A stretch of 64,000 nt of DNA from Eutreptiella sp. 'Long Island Sound 2002' (lineage: Eukaryota > Euglenozoa > Euglenophyceae > Eutreptiales > Eutreptiaceae): the NCBI GenBank assembly GCA_964036045.1, contig OZ038379.1, positions 107,648,025-107,712,024 of the forward strand, read 5' to 3'. This document shows positions 55,444-64,000 of this stretch, piece after piece. The notes beneath the pieces were generated by a model. The model was not told the origin of the DNA. It saw only the letters and a list, made by a program, of their open reading frames with translations, and did no database searches. A program made the position numbers and the translations under genes. Within the stretch, counting starts at the first letter, position 1. Each line of letters starts with the position of its first letter.

Positions 55444-57267
55444 TCAGGCGCCCCCGCCTGCAATCGCCCGGGTGAGTGCTGCCAAGTCCGAGACATGGAT
55501 CTTGGTCTTGTGCTTGCGGATGTAGTCCATGAAGGGGGTATTAATCCGCGGCAGGAACAAGGAGACGGGTTCCCAGGTGTCGTGGGACGGCCCATAGCCC
55601 CGCCAACGAACCTTGAATTCCAGGCCTCCGGGTGCCGAGGCGTTCGGACGCTGGGCCAGGATCTTCTCGACGGTATAGTCGTCCTGCTCAGCATAGTCGT
55701 CGTCCGAATCAGCCTCATGTGCGGCATAGTCCAGGGACACATGTTGGCCACGGAGGTCGGGTTCCCGCACACGGAGTTGACTCTGGTGGCGCTCCCGGAA
55801 CTGTGCTTGACCCACCTTGATGCGGTTGGTGTCCTCACCAATCCTGCGGACCACCTCTCTGGGTGTGAACCAGGTTTTGGTGCGGTGGGTGCCCATAGGG
55901 CGGGGTCTGATCACCCACACCGGGTCTCCCACCCTGAACTTATGCGCAGTCGAGCTCAGGGCGGACTTCTGACGCTCAGCATGCTCCTTCTCGAGCTGCT
56001 GGCGGATGTCCCGCGCCGTTGCCTCTTGCCGCACAAAGAATTCCTTGGCGTCCATGGCCACAGCATCACCAGACAAGGGAAGTCCCCGACCAAGGGGGTC
56101 CCTGCCGAGCAGAATCTGGTGAGGGGACAAACCACCCGGAGTGGGGGTGTCATGATGGGCCTTCAGAGCGGGCCACATCTCCTCAAACCAGTTCCGACGT
56201 GGATTGGTGATGTGAATCTTGCGCAGAGTCTCGAACAGCTGCCTTCCAGCCACTTCAGCCCGGCCATTGGACCGGCTGAGATAGGCGACGCTCTTGGCAT
56301 GAAGTATTCCCATGAGGGAACACATGGCCTTGAACCAGCCACCAGTAAACTGGGGCCCTCGGCCACTGCAAATGGTGCGGAGGACGTCAAAGACGGTCAG
56401 CGAATGACGAATCATCATGAGTGCCACTTCCTTGGCAAGCAACCCCTTTTTGCGTGCCGGAACGGCAACTACGTAGCCGCTGTGGCGGTCCACACAAAGG
56501 ACCACACAGTCAAAGGTCTCCTTGCCTATGTGCACTTCGGGCATGGAGAAGACGTCCATGGCCACGCTCTCCATGGGCTGGTCAGGCACTGGAGTCCATT
56601 GAGCTTCCCCCTTGACGTTCCGGTTATCGGGATTGCAGGCCTGACAGACCGAGCAACCCTTTCTGAACTTCTTGATGGTGGTGTAGAGACCGATCTGGTC
56701 GATCTCAAACCGGCGCTGCATGTCCAGGGCTTGCTTCTTGACCCCTGGGTGCATCATGTGGTGGTGCCAAGCCTCACATAGCTCGAGCACTCGGGACTCT
56801 GGGACCAGCAGCTTACCATTCCGTCAGAGGTTGCCATCTTCCTCAGTCAGCCCCTTTGGCCACTTCTGCCCGTGATCAGGGTCAGTCACAGCCCTATATT
56901 CGGCCTCAAAGGCCTCAGACTTAACGTAGTCGTCGGTCCAGTCGTCCTGGAGGCAAGATTCAGGGAAGAGGTGCTTGTCGGACTCAGCTCCATCAGGGGC
57001 GAGTACTCTGACCGCTCTGCCCATCCTCGTTCCCAGGGGGGCATCCGCAGCCATGACGACGAAGCATTTAACACCCTCCTCCTCCATCAGGCGCTCCATT
57101 TCTATGATCCTCTTGGCCTCAGCGGTTTCAGCCTCATCGCCATGGGCAGACACGTCTGTCATGCCCCTTTCTGGCGGGATAGGCCCACCTACTGAGACAG
57201 TCCGCCACGGTGTTGTCCTTGCAAGGAACATACACAACCGTGAGGTCGAACTTGGCCAAGGTCTCAT
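55444..57267 (-). pseudogene. Ty3/gypsy integrase with chromodomain
   Basis: Minus strand, read through one TGA at about 56,824. The main 448-residue part has an HHCC zinc motif (H-H-M-M-H near residue 10-14, CSVC at 46-49). The DDE core has Asp79 in VAMDVFSMPE and Glu179 in NGRAEVAG, 35 residues after position 143, which is Gly in CSGRGPQF where the family has Asp. The second catalytic residue is therefore lost. The C-terminus (about residues 371-430) is a chromodomain: YTVEKILAQRP, EFKVRWRGYGPSHDTWEP, LPRINTPFMDYIRKH. Integrase inserts element DNA, and the chromodomain directs it to marked chromatin. The N-terminal portion (57,267-56,824) is one frame off the RT ORF. Confidence 0.85.
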
Positions 57268-59122
57268 GCAATCTTGCCCGTCGGGAGGCGGGACAAGAGG
57301 GGGTGTCCACGTGCTCTTTGTGCCACAACTGCAGACTCTGATGGTCGGTGCAGACAGTGACAGGATGGAGGGCTATGGACCCAGCCCATTTCCTGAGAGC
57401 CATGACGATCGCATACGCCTCCTTTTCTCGGGGCGTCCACGTCTGTCTCTGGCCTTCCGCCAGGACTCGGCTCCAGAAGGCCACTGGCACGTGCCTTCCA
57501 TCGTCAAGCACTTGTTCCAACACAGCGCCAACGGCGTAGTCGGAAGCGTCGGTGCGCAGGACGAACCCTCGGTCAGGATCCACGAGGTGCAGACCCACTG
57601 CGGATAGCAGCGCCTGCTTCAGCCCCTCAAAGGCGCGGTCGGACTCAGCAGTCCAGACCAGAGCCTTCTTGGACCCCTTCTTGGTCTCCTCTCGATTGCC
57701 CTTGAGCATGGTCGTCACCAGGGCTGCATACTCGGCATACATCTTGATATACCCCGAGTAGTAGTTGCAGAACCCCAAGTACGGCCGTAGCTCAGAGACC
57801 GTTTTGGGGTTTTCCCAGTGCTCAATCGCAGCCACCTTGCCAGGTATGGGCTTCCGCTGCCCGTTCCCAACTACGTGGCCAGCGAAGACCACCTCGCTTA
57901 CCGCAATGGTGGCCTTGTCACTGCTGCCCGTGAGTTTGTGCCGAACCAGAAGGTCCAGCACTCGAGTGACGTCCCTCTCATGTGCCTCCAGGAGCTCCTC
58001 ATAGCTCATACTGGGGTCCCCGGACGCGATGATCACGTCGTCCACGAAGGGGTCCGCACAGTCACGCACCGGCTCAAGCAGGTTCTCCAGCATCCGCTGA
58101 AAAGCTGCATTGCCGTTGGTAACGCCCATGGGCATCACCTTCCACTGGAGAGGTCCAAGTGGGGTGCTCATGGCTGTGCAGGCACGGGACTCCTCGGCGA
58201 GAGGCATCTGATGATAACCATGTTTCAGGTCAATCACCGTGACGATCCTCCGCCGGTGTTGTTTTTGCAGCATGTCCTCAATGAGGGGCAGCGTATAGCT
58301 GCCATGCTGCGTTTGGGCGTTTAGGCCGCAGTAGTCGACCACGAGCCGCCACTCACCGGCCACCTTCTTGGGGACGACGAAGCACGGAGAGGCCCACTCG
58401 GAGTGGCACGGCTCAAGCCAGCCTCTCCCGATGAAGTCACGGGGGATCTTCTCCATGGCCTCCTTCCTCTCGCCCCGCAGGGCAAACTCCCGGTGTCGAT
58501 ACACACGGGGGTCCTGCTTCAGTCGTATCTTGGCCTCGCTATACGGTCCACGCACCGGTGGGGGAAACACAGGTTTTCCGCTGAAGAAGGTATTCCCATA
58601 CTTCTGCTTCAGCCTGGCCCTCAATGCCTGGATCTTGGGGCAATCATCGGACTCCGCCTTGGCTTTTCCGGGCACCTGGACCACTGAGCTTACTTGAGGG
58701 GTAGCGACCCCACTCGGTTTCGGCTCAGGTGTTCTTCCCAGGTGGCCCAAAGGGCCATCTCTGGTCTTGCCTCGGAACAGGTCGCTGTAGGTGGGTGGGT
58801 TCCCCCCGATCGGCTCGTCCTGGCTGGACATGTGGTCCAGCACCCTCCTTACGAAGGTATCCCCATCATAGGAACCAGAGACGATGGAGTCCACTTTCCA
58901 CCAGGCTTTGTTCTGGCCCTTGCCCTCACGCTGGCTTCCCGAGTCGACAAAGGGCTGATCCATATACCCCTGAACCAGATCCAACTCCTCTTCCGTGAGG
59001 GGGCCCTCCGATTCTCCGATGTCAACAGGGGAAAATGCAAAGCATTGCCGCCATGGCTCTGCTATGATGCGGTTGACACACACGAAGTCCGTGGTGTCGG
59101 CCTGTTCAAGGCCCCCATCCAC
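57134..59122 (-). pseudogene. Ty3/gypsy reverse transcriptase and RNase H
   Basis: A 662-residue open stretch. RT motifs run in order: WRLVVDYCGLNAQT, VTVIDLKHGYHQMPL (Asp298), PMGVTNGNAAFQRML and the active-site FVDDVIIAS (359-367). The thumb region is GHVVGNGQRKPIPGKVAAIE and YLGFCNYYSGYI. RNase H has VLRTDASDYAVGAVLEQ, TPREKEAYAIVMALRKW, VCTDHQSLQLW and VYVPCKDNTVADCLSRW, so all four acidic residues are kept. The frame ends in R-K-G-H-D-R-R-V-C because of one extra G near 57,168. One frame over, the protein continues as MTDVSAHGDEAETAEAK into the integrase. This enzyme part looks functional in isolation, but the polyprotein is broken on both sides. Confidence 0.9.
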
Positions 59123-60306
59123 ATAGTGGAATTCCGTTGGCTATCTCTGGGGTGGCATGGGCTGTCCCTTAGCGTCCTGATAGACACTCTCTCCAGCCGG
59201 TAGGACGACCTTGTTTAAGGTCATGTTGGTCAATGAGACGACCCAATCTCGGGTGCTTTCCTCCTCGGTGCATCCCATAGGAACAACCAGCACTGCCTTG
59301 GAGCGGTCCTTGCGAATCTTCGCTACCGCCCTTGGAATGTCCCATCGGGGGCAATGGATCCACACCAAAGCTCCAGTACTTCTCACACACCCGAAGATGG
59401 GCGGAGGTTCCTGAAGAGAACGCATCCAGGGCCAGATCCGAAGCTCCCAGGTCCGCCGTACTCCTGGTTTGCTGGCCCAGTTGGCTCAGTGCCCAGCGCG
59501 GCTACTTCGAGCTGATTGCGTTCCGGGTGGATCCATTGGCATTCCACATGGTGCTCAGGTGACGAAAGCCACGAGAGCTGGTCGTCCTGTTACAGGGTCA
59601 TTGAGGCCCGGGTCGGGAGAACGCCGGAGTCCGTCTCCATCATGAAGTCGTACTCAACGATCATGTCCCAGTCCATCTCGGCCTCGTAGAAGCGACCTTG
59701 CAAGAGGATTTCCTTGCCGACGTCCGGGCGGCTCAGCTCACGGTGGTTCTCGAAGTGCAGTCAAATGGCCGCTTCCTTCGTGCCTCCCACCATGTACTGG
59801 CCATTCGCCACCTTCAGCCTGACAGGCTTCCGACTGTCGGTCAAACACTCTGGCGGAAGTGGGCCAGCCTTGATCAAGCTGACCTGAGCTTCCGTGTGGA
59901 CCAACACATCGAAGACCTCCTCCACTTCCCCGCATAAGGCACGGACCTTAAGGTGCAACTGCCGCTCACGCCCCACTCGGCGCACGGCGTGCAAGCTCAG
60001 GATCTCCGGCCGTTCCAGAAGCTCAACAAGCGACTGGTGCAGGTCGTGGACAATGGGCTCAGGCTGCCCATCTGCAGCATCCAGCTGCGGTCCGGGTGAT
60101 CCTCCGATACTCTCGGATAGATCTTGAAGCACATCAAATACATTCTTGGTCGCGAAGGATGGACGGGTGCAAGGGTTCGTGCCTTCACTTGCCCTCACCC
60201 CGCCACCGCCACTGTCTTTCGTTTCTGGTGCCGGACCGGGCCTTCCGCCCGCGGAAATCCCTTTGTGCTTTTTATCTCCCGACTGGGATGGTGTGGCGCT
60301 TCGCAC
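59123..60306 (-). pseudogene. Ty3/gypsy protease region, catalytic triplet altered
   Basis: The frame 60,306-59,761 contains EVFDVLVHTEAQVSLI. Aspartic proteases have D-T-G or D-S-G followed by A at this place, but here H137-T138-E139 replaces it, so the catalytic Asp is gone. The frame then meets a TGA at about 59,760 and continues (LHFENHRELSRPDVGKEIL, YEAEMDWDMIVEYDFMM). It meets a TAA at about 59,599 and a TGA near 59,390 before the RT ORF in another frame. The protease would cut the Gag-Pol precursor. This one could not. Confidence 0.6.
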
Positions 60307-60357
60307 GACACCATCCTGCGACCGCCCTAGCTGGGGCCCTTGGCTGCAGGGGCTCCG

Positions 60358-61400
60358 CTAAGGGGCTTCGGTTGTGGTGGTAGTAGGGGTACTCTCCTCC
60401 GCATCAACCTCGTTGACACCCTTCTTCTTTCCCCCTTTCTTACCCTTCTTGTCCTTGTCCTTGTTCTTGTCGTTCTCTTTGTTCTCCTTGTTCTTGTAGT
60501 CCGTCCTGGGGACCCAGTTCCTCTTGATATCCTGGATCTCCTTGGCCAACTCGGTCCCCACCGACATCAGCTTGGAGAGCTCGTCCTTGTCGACCTCCAC
60601 TTTGGTCTCCCGGATACCCGCGGGTGCACGCTTCTTCGACCTGTGCACCTTCTTGTAGGCCTGCGTGTCGGCCTTGTGGATGGGGCATGTCCGGTGGTCA
60701 TGGTTGAACCCTTTGTTCCTCCCATAACACACGAAACAGCCCTGAGGGTGAGCTCGTATGAACTCCCCAAAGGACAACGGAGGGTCGCCAATGCGGCGGG
60801 GATCCTTCTTCTCCTTCTTCTTCCAACCCTGCTGCAGGGGCTTCCAGCTTCCCCGGTTGCTCCCCGCGTTCAGGTTGTTGGCCACGAAGGCACAAACGGT
60901 CATCTTGGCGGGCTCATCGTTGTCGTCATCGTTGTCGAGAGCCTCATCGCCATCGGCTCCTGCTGGTTCCATGGCAGCTTCCCCGCCAGGTCCCTCGCCA
61001 ACGTAGTTGACGTCACGGTTGCCGGGCCTCAACCCGCGGGTGTGGTTGAGGTTCCGGTACTCCTTGAGTACCTCCTCTCCAACCCACTCAAGGATCTAGT
61101 CGCAACTCATCCGCGCCGGGCTCGCCTGCAGACGGATGGTCTGGCCGCTCACGTCACACTCATCAAGGCGTCACATCGCGGTCTTCTCGCGATCGCCCGT
61201 GACGGTGATGAGGAGAGGGTTCCGCAGGGAGTGCCGTTTGACATCCCGGGCCACGTTCTTGTTTGTCCAAGCCACCACGTTCGTATGATACTCTTTGGGG
61301 AGCATCATCCTGACCGTGTGGTTGGACTTGGCCCTCTTGGCTTCCTCCTTGGTGACTCTCTTGATCCATCCCTACGTGCTCATTTGGATCAGGTACCCTT
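60358..61400 (-). pseudogene. Ty3/gypsy gag with CX2CX8HX4C knuckle
   Basis: One minus-strand frame runs from about 61,400 to 60,358 with internal stops at about 61,379 (TAG), 61,169 (TGA) and 61,096 (TAG). The readable parts are TKEEAKRAKSNHTVRMMLPK, TNVVAWTNKNVARDVKRHS, ILEWVGEEVLKEYRNLNHTR and then the open ORF 61,032-60,358. That ORF has a knuckle, CFVCYGRNKGFNHDHRTC, and a Lys/Asp/Asn-rich tail (KNKENKENDKNKDKDKKGKK). The start codon is not identified. Gag would form the particle and bind RNA. The downstream protease frame is separated by a TAG at 60,358. Confidence 0.7.
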
Positions 61401-61420
61401 GGATTACCCAAGTGAAACCG

Positions 61421-61925
61421 TGGTTCAACCGAGTTCAACCGCGCACTTTCATTACGGCTTCCCCACGGTTGAACCCCTATCGAGGTACAGCAACAAATTG
61501 CTAAGTAGCAACCTGAAAACCGCTATTTTTCAGCCCTGCAAGAGATGCCACACCCCCTAAAGAGAATGTTTTTGAAAACCTTCTTACCTCATTGCTGCAA
61601 AACACTGGAGACATATTTCTCTTGGATCATATTTCACGGCGGTGGTGTTGTAGGTGCCAGTGGCGGCGGCTGTATTGGTGAAACCGCACGGCTTCGCCAT
61701 CAACTTTTCGTTACGCGTGGTGACATACACACCTGCGCCTTGTTTGGATTCCCCTTAGGACTTTGGACCCTTTTTAGTGAACAACAATCACATGCAAGCC
61801 TACACTTGATTGTCAGAAGCTTGTTTCCTCATGGATTGCACTAAAATGTAACCGGCTTTCGAGGTGGTTCAACCGCTGGACAGGCGCGCGGTTGCACCGG
61901 CTTCACCGGTTCAACCGCTGTTGCA
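61421..61925. other. Segment bounded by GGTTCAACCG clusters
   Basis: About 500 bp without a convincing ORF lie between clusters of GGTTCAACCG or CGGTTGAACC at 61,421-61,476 and 61,866-61,920. The same words mark both sides of the intron at 63,388-63,686. AAAGTGCGCGGTTGAAC occurs at both loci in opposite orientation. It may be an intron-like or non-autonomous element next to the end of the Ty3/gypsy copy. Confidence 0.45.
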
Positions 61926-61951
61926 CGAAGCGCTACACAAAAAACAAATCT

Positions 61952-62290
61952 TCACCTTGGGAAGCCAAACGTGACCAGTTCGTTCTGCATCGCCACAGGC
62001 AGACGTCCCCATGCAATGCCTGTGTACGGTACGAGCACAATGCACTGTCCAGACCACGCCAGAGGCACGTGGGGCCTAAGAGCGTTAAACATGACCCCAT
62101 ATCGAGGATCCACAATGTGTCCCCATAATAAATCACGCCCCCAACGTATCCATGCAGGACCAGAAGGCCCATTTGCACAAAGTAGGGCACTGGTAAACAG
62201 TTCCCCCCCCACAAAATCACCCAGGGCTATTTCCCCCGTAAGGGGACTGTCATCCTCTGGATGCGTATGTACAAGCAGGGGATAGTGTTT
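61952..62290 (-). pseudogene. TET/JBP-like 2OG-Fe(II) dioxygenase, C-terminal fragment
   Basis: The minus-strand frame reads YPLLVHTHPEDDSPLTGEIA, then LGDFVGGELFTSALL, HIVDPRYGVMFNALRPHVPL and AWSGQCIVLVPYTGIAW. The order (a His-rich entry, L-G-D-F-x-G-G-E-L, a V-x-F-N-x-x-x-P-H segment, then S-G-x-x-I-V-L-V-x-Y-T) resembles the second half of TET/JBP-family dioxygenases that oxidise 5-methylcytosine or thymine in DNA. The usual metal-binding H-x-D appears as H-T-H, and the 2OG-binding Arg after S-G is not present, so activity is doubtful. It overlaps the end of transposase copy 2 in another frame. Homologues of this enzyme family are carried by some DNA transposons of fungi and algae. Confidence 0.45.
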
Positions 62291-63931
62291 TGAAACCTCT
62301 TTGCAATTTGTGCACATCCTTGGACGAATGGATCATATGTCCACCGATAGATAGCGGTTAGCAATTTCCCCATGTCCTCAACGGTAGTGGTGACATGTGG
62401 TGTTAGACGCAAACTCTTTGCAATGGGCAACCAATTGGCAAACAAGTGCCATGTCTCTTCCCCATCGGGGAAGGACCGGCCTTTCAAAGAAACATTGGTC
62501 TTAGCGTCCCCTAGGAGGCTTTGAACCTTGGATTGTTGTGGTACCGTCAACATTGTGGCTCGTGTGCGCACAAACGTTGTTAAGTATTCACGACATCGTA
62601 TCACAAGATGAAGAACACACATGATGACACACCCTATACGGTCATCCACTTTCAATAATGGACTTTCGATGCACCCTTTTGCACCAACACAACTAACTCC
62701 TTGTTTCCTATACTTTAGGAATTTTGCTTCAAGTCTTGTACTTCGTCGCCATTCACACCCTACCCATCTTTCTTTCTCCCTAGACCATGTCGCAAAAGAA
62801 TAAATTGAACCAATTTCATAAAATGTTGATAGACCAAGTATATGACGAAGCCAAGGGCTATCGCCTCCAATAATGACAACCGTTCGCACCCAAAACCCTC
62901 GGAGCAACAGGTAGCCACGGTCAATAATTTGTTGTATTTTTTTAGTGTCTCTCCAAAGAGGACAGGCACAAGACCCGTTTCATGCTCACTTACGAGAGCA
63001 AGGTCAAGGGTCCAATTGTAGAGCAAAGTTTGTGCTTTTTGCTTGTGGTTTGCAAAACCACATGCAATTTGGCACCATGACCTTGCTCCACATGGAAACC
63101 CATCACCACGCACTATAAGTACATAGGGGTGATCATCCCTAAATCTTGGGAAGTGCATTTCTTCTAGCACATCCCTTTGATCACCTATATATTGTATCCA
63201 ATCATCCACATCCCAACGAACCCCAACTCTTCCATCCTTTATGGTCGTTTTTAGTACTTGTCTCTTACTTAACGTGGACCAAGCTTTATCCATCGTTGCA
63301 TACGACGGAAAGCAATGTGTCCATGGGACGGTGCTTGCACGGGTTTTCTTCTCTTTGGCATCGGCCCACGAAATAAGCTTCTTGTACCTAGGGACGGATG
63401 AACCGAGAAATTGGGATAAAGTGCGCGGTTGAACCTGCGGTTGAATGGGTTGCCGTCATGGCACCAAAAAGCGTCCAATGGTACAAACCAGAAAGTATTC
63501 ACATTTGTGACGCGGGCAACACGTTGCAACTCATATGTTCATGCTTTGAGCAACATTAAGCGATTATTTTGCCGTGCAAAGGTTGTCATGAAGCACAATC
63601 ACAATTGTTCATTTGTGATAAGGGTTCAACCGCACCGTTGAACCCCGTTGAACCACTTGTAGGCATGTGTGCATTATTCCACATACCTTCGCTTCGGCAT
63701 CCCAAGGTCCAAAATGAGGCGCACAGCGTCCGATCCTGTGAAAGCTTTTTTGGTAGCCCTTTTTGTCTGTTTGGAAGCCCTCTGTGTGTTACCAATTCGG
63801 TCAGCAAGTTGTTTCCATAGGCGTTTTGTCGTGCCGTTTGTGCGAAAAAAGGTGAACAAGTCGTCCACCAGCTGTTGGCCCCCCCACCCGCTGTAGTGGT
63901 CGTTCACCACTTGCAGCCAGTGGTGGGACAT
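62227..63931 (-). pseudogene. Transposase-like protein, copy 2 (one intron, one frameshift)
   Basis: Exon 1 starts at an ATG at 63,931 (MSHHWLQVVNDHYSGWGGQQ) and ends at a GTATGT donor (63,687). After a 299-nt intron, exon 2 starts at 63,387 in frame (R-Y-K-K-L-I-S-W-A-D-A-K). It carries LIVRGDGFPCGARSW (first Asp), then after a one-base frameshift in an A7 run near 62,925 IQQIIDRGY, VVIIGGDSPWLRHILGL (second Asp), MCVLHLVIRCREYL and FPDGEETWHLFANWLPIAK. It ends at 62,227 without the SESNNRFLK block present in copy 1, being replaced by the dioxygenase-like frame. It is homologous to copy 1. The family is unnamed here, and an RNase H-fold transposase is the most likely reading. Confidence 0.6.
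63388..63686 (-). other. Intron of transposase copy 2, 299 nt
   Basis: The donor is GCGAAG|GTATGTGG and the acceptor is CCGTCCCTAG. Splicing keeps the frame (two bases of the Arg codon before, one after). Copies of GGTTCAAC and CGGTTGAACC lie just inside both ends, the same words as at 61.42-61.92 kb and different from the CTAGAACG family in copy 1. Confidence 0.65.
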
Positions 63932-64000
63932 TTTTTAAAAAAGGTTTGTCACGCGTCAGTTTCAGGCGGTTATGCAAATATTTTGCTCAGAAACGCGCAC
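63932..64000. other. 5' flank of transposase copy 2
   Basis: Short AT-containing sequence upstream (on the minus strand) of the copy 2 start codon. Nothing beyond a T/A-run (TTTTTTAAAAAA) is visible before the window ends. Confidence 0.4.

Larger units (their letters stand above)
55444..61400 (-). mobile_element. Ty3/gypsy chromovirus-type retrotransposon, decayed
   Basis: On the minus strand the order gag, protease, RT, RNase H, integrase, chromodomain is complete, which defines a Ty3/gypsy chromovirus. At least seven in-frame stops and one clear homopolymer frameshift break the polyprotein. LTRs were not found: the right side changes to unrelated DNA with GGTTCAACCG repeats at about 61.42 kb, and the left side has only candidate polypurine tracts. 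The copy is old, compared with the DIRS element nearby. Confidence 0.85.

Noticed and set aside
55495-56781. 428-codon forward ORF opposite the integrase
   Set aside because: It is the antisense shadow of the integrase frame, which has clear catalytic and chromodomain motifs.
60340-61560. 406-codon forward ORF opposite the Ty3/gypsy gag
   Set aside because: It is antisense to the gag frame with the CX2CX8HX4C knuckle. Its hydrophobic L/V runs come from the complementary Lys/Asp codons.

Overview
This is eukaryotic nuclear DNA, mostly repeats and transposable-element remains, with few intact genes. The evidence is long satellites, GT-AG introns, retroelements of three classes and no bacterial-type operons. 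The best guess for the organism is a dinoflagellate or a similar large-genome alga. That rests mainly on a retroelement gag (about 40.4-47.6 kb, interrupted) whose central and CCHC regions resemble, from memory and unverified, a gag family common in dinoflagellate genomes. A degenerate TTAGGG-like tract at 0.9 kb is not the TTTAGGG type usually reported for dinoflagellates, so the lineage stays open.

Layout. 1-1.2 kb: end of a 10-bp minisatellite, a dispersed tail repeat, a telomere-like tract and C-rich DNA. 1.2-3.9 kb (+): unassigned sequence ending in a broken ubiquitin-specific-protease-like gene. 3.9-9.3 kb (-): a decayed transposase-like gene (copy 1) and a coiled-coil gene. Their candidate introns share CTAGAACG/CGTTCTAG repeats and look like introners. 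10.1-24.5 kb: three abutting satellites with 20-bp (C-rich), 52-bp (palindromic, about 200 copies) and 10-bp (G-rich) units. 24.5-28.7 kb: a hAT-like transposase relic between two copies of the dispersed tail repeat. 28.7-37.9 kb: mostly unassigned, with one clear STE20-like kinase exon, a 42-bp minisatellite and foldback repeats. 38.0-39.2 kb (-): the RNase H end of a LINE. 40.4-47.6 kb: the decayed gag, split by an almost perfect 4,974-bp DIRS1-like element (41,748-46,721) with 320-bp inverted repeats, an internal complementary region and three open ORFs. 48.3-52.8 kb: low-complexity tandem and duplicated DNA. 55.4-61.4 kb (-): a decayed Ty3/gypsy chromovirus (gag, protease, RT, RNase H, integrase, chromodomain). 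61.9-63.9 kb (-): transposase copy 2, homologous to copy 1, followed by a TET/JBP-like dioxygenase fragment.

How the parts relate. The two transposase copies, about 54 kb apart, let the same protein be compared with and without an intron. Copy 1 has a 129-nt intron exactly where copy 2 is continuous. The DIRS element is the youngest insertion (one difference seen between its inverted repeats) and sits inside an older, stop-ridden gag. Most other coding relics carry in-frame stops or homopolymer frameshifts, so nearly all are best read as pseudogenes. I saw no rRNA, canonical tRNA, CRISPR array or promoter that I could defend.
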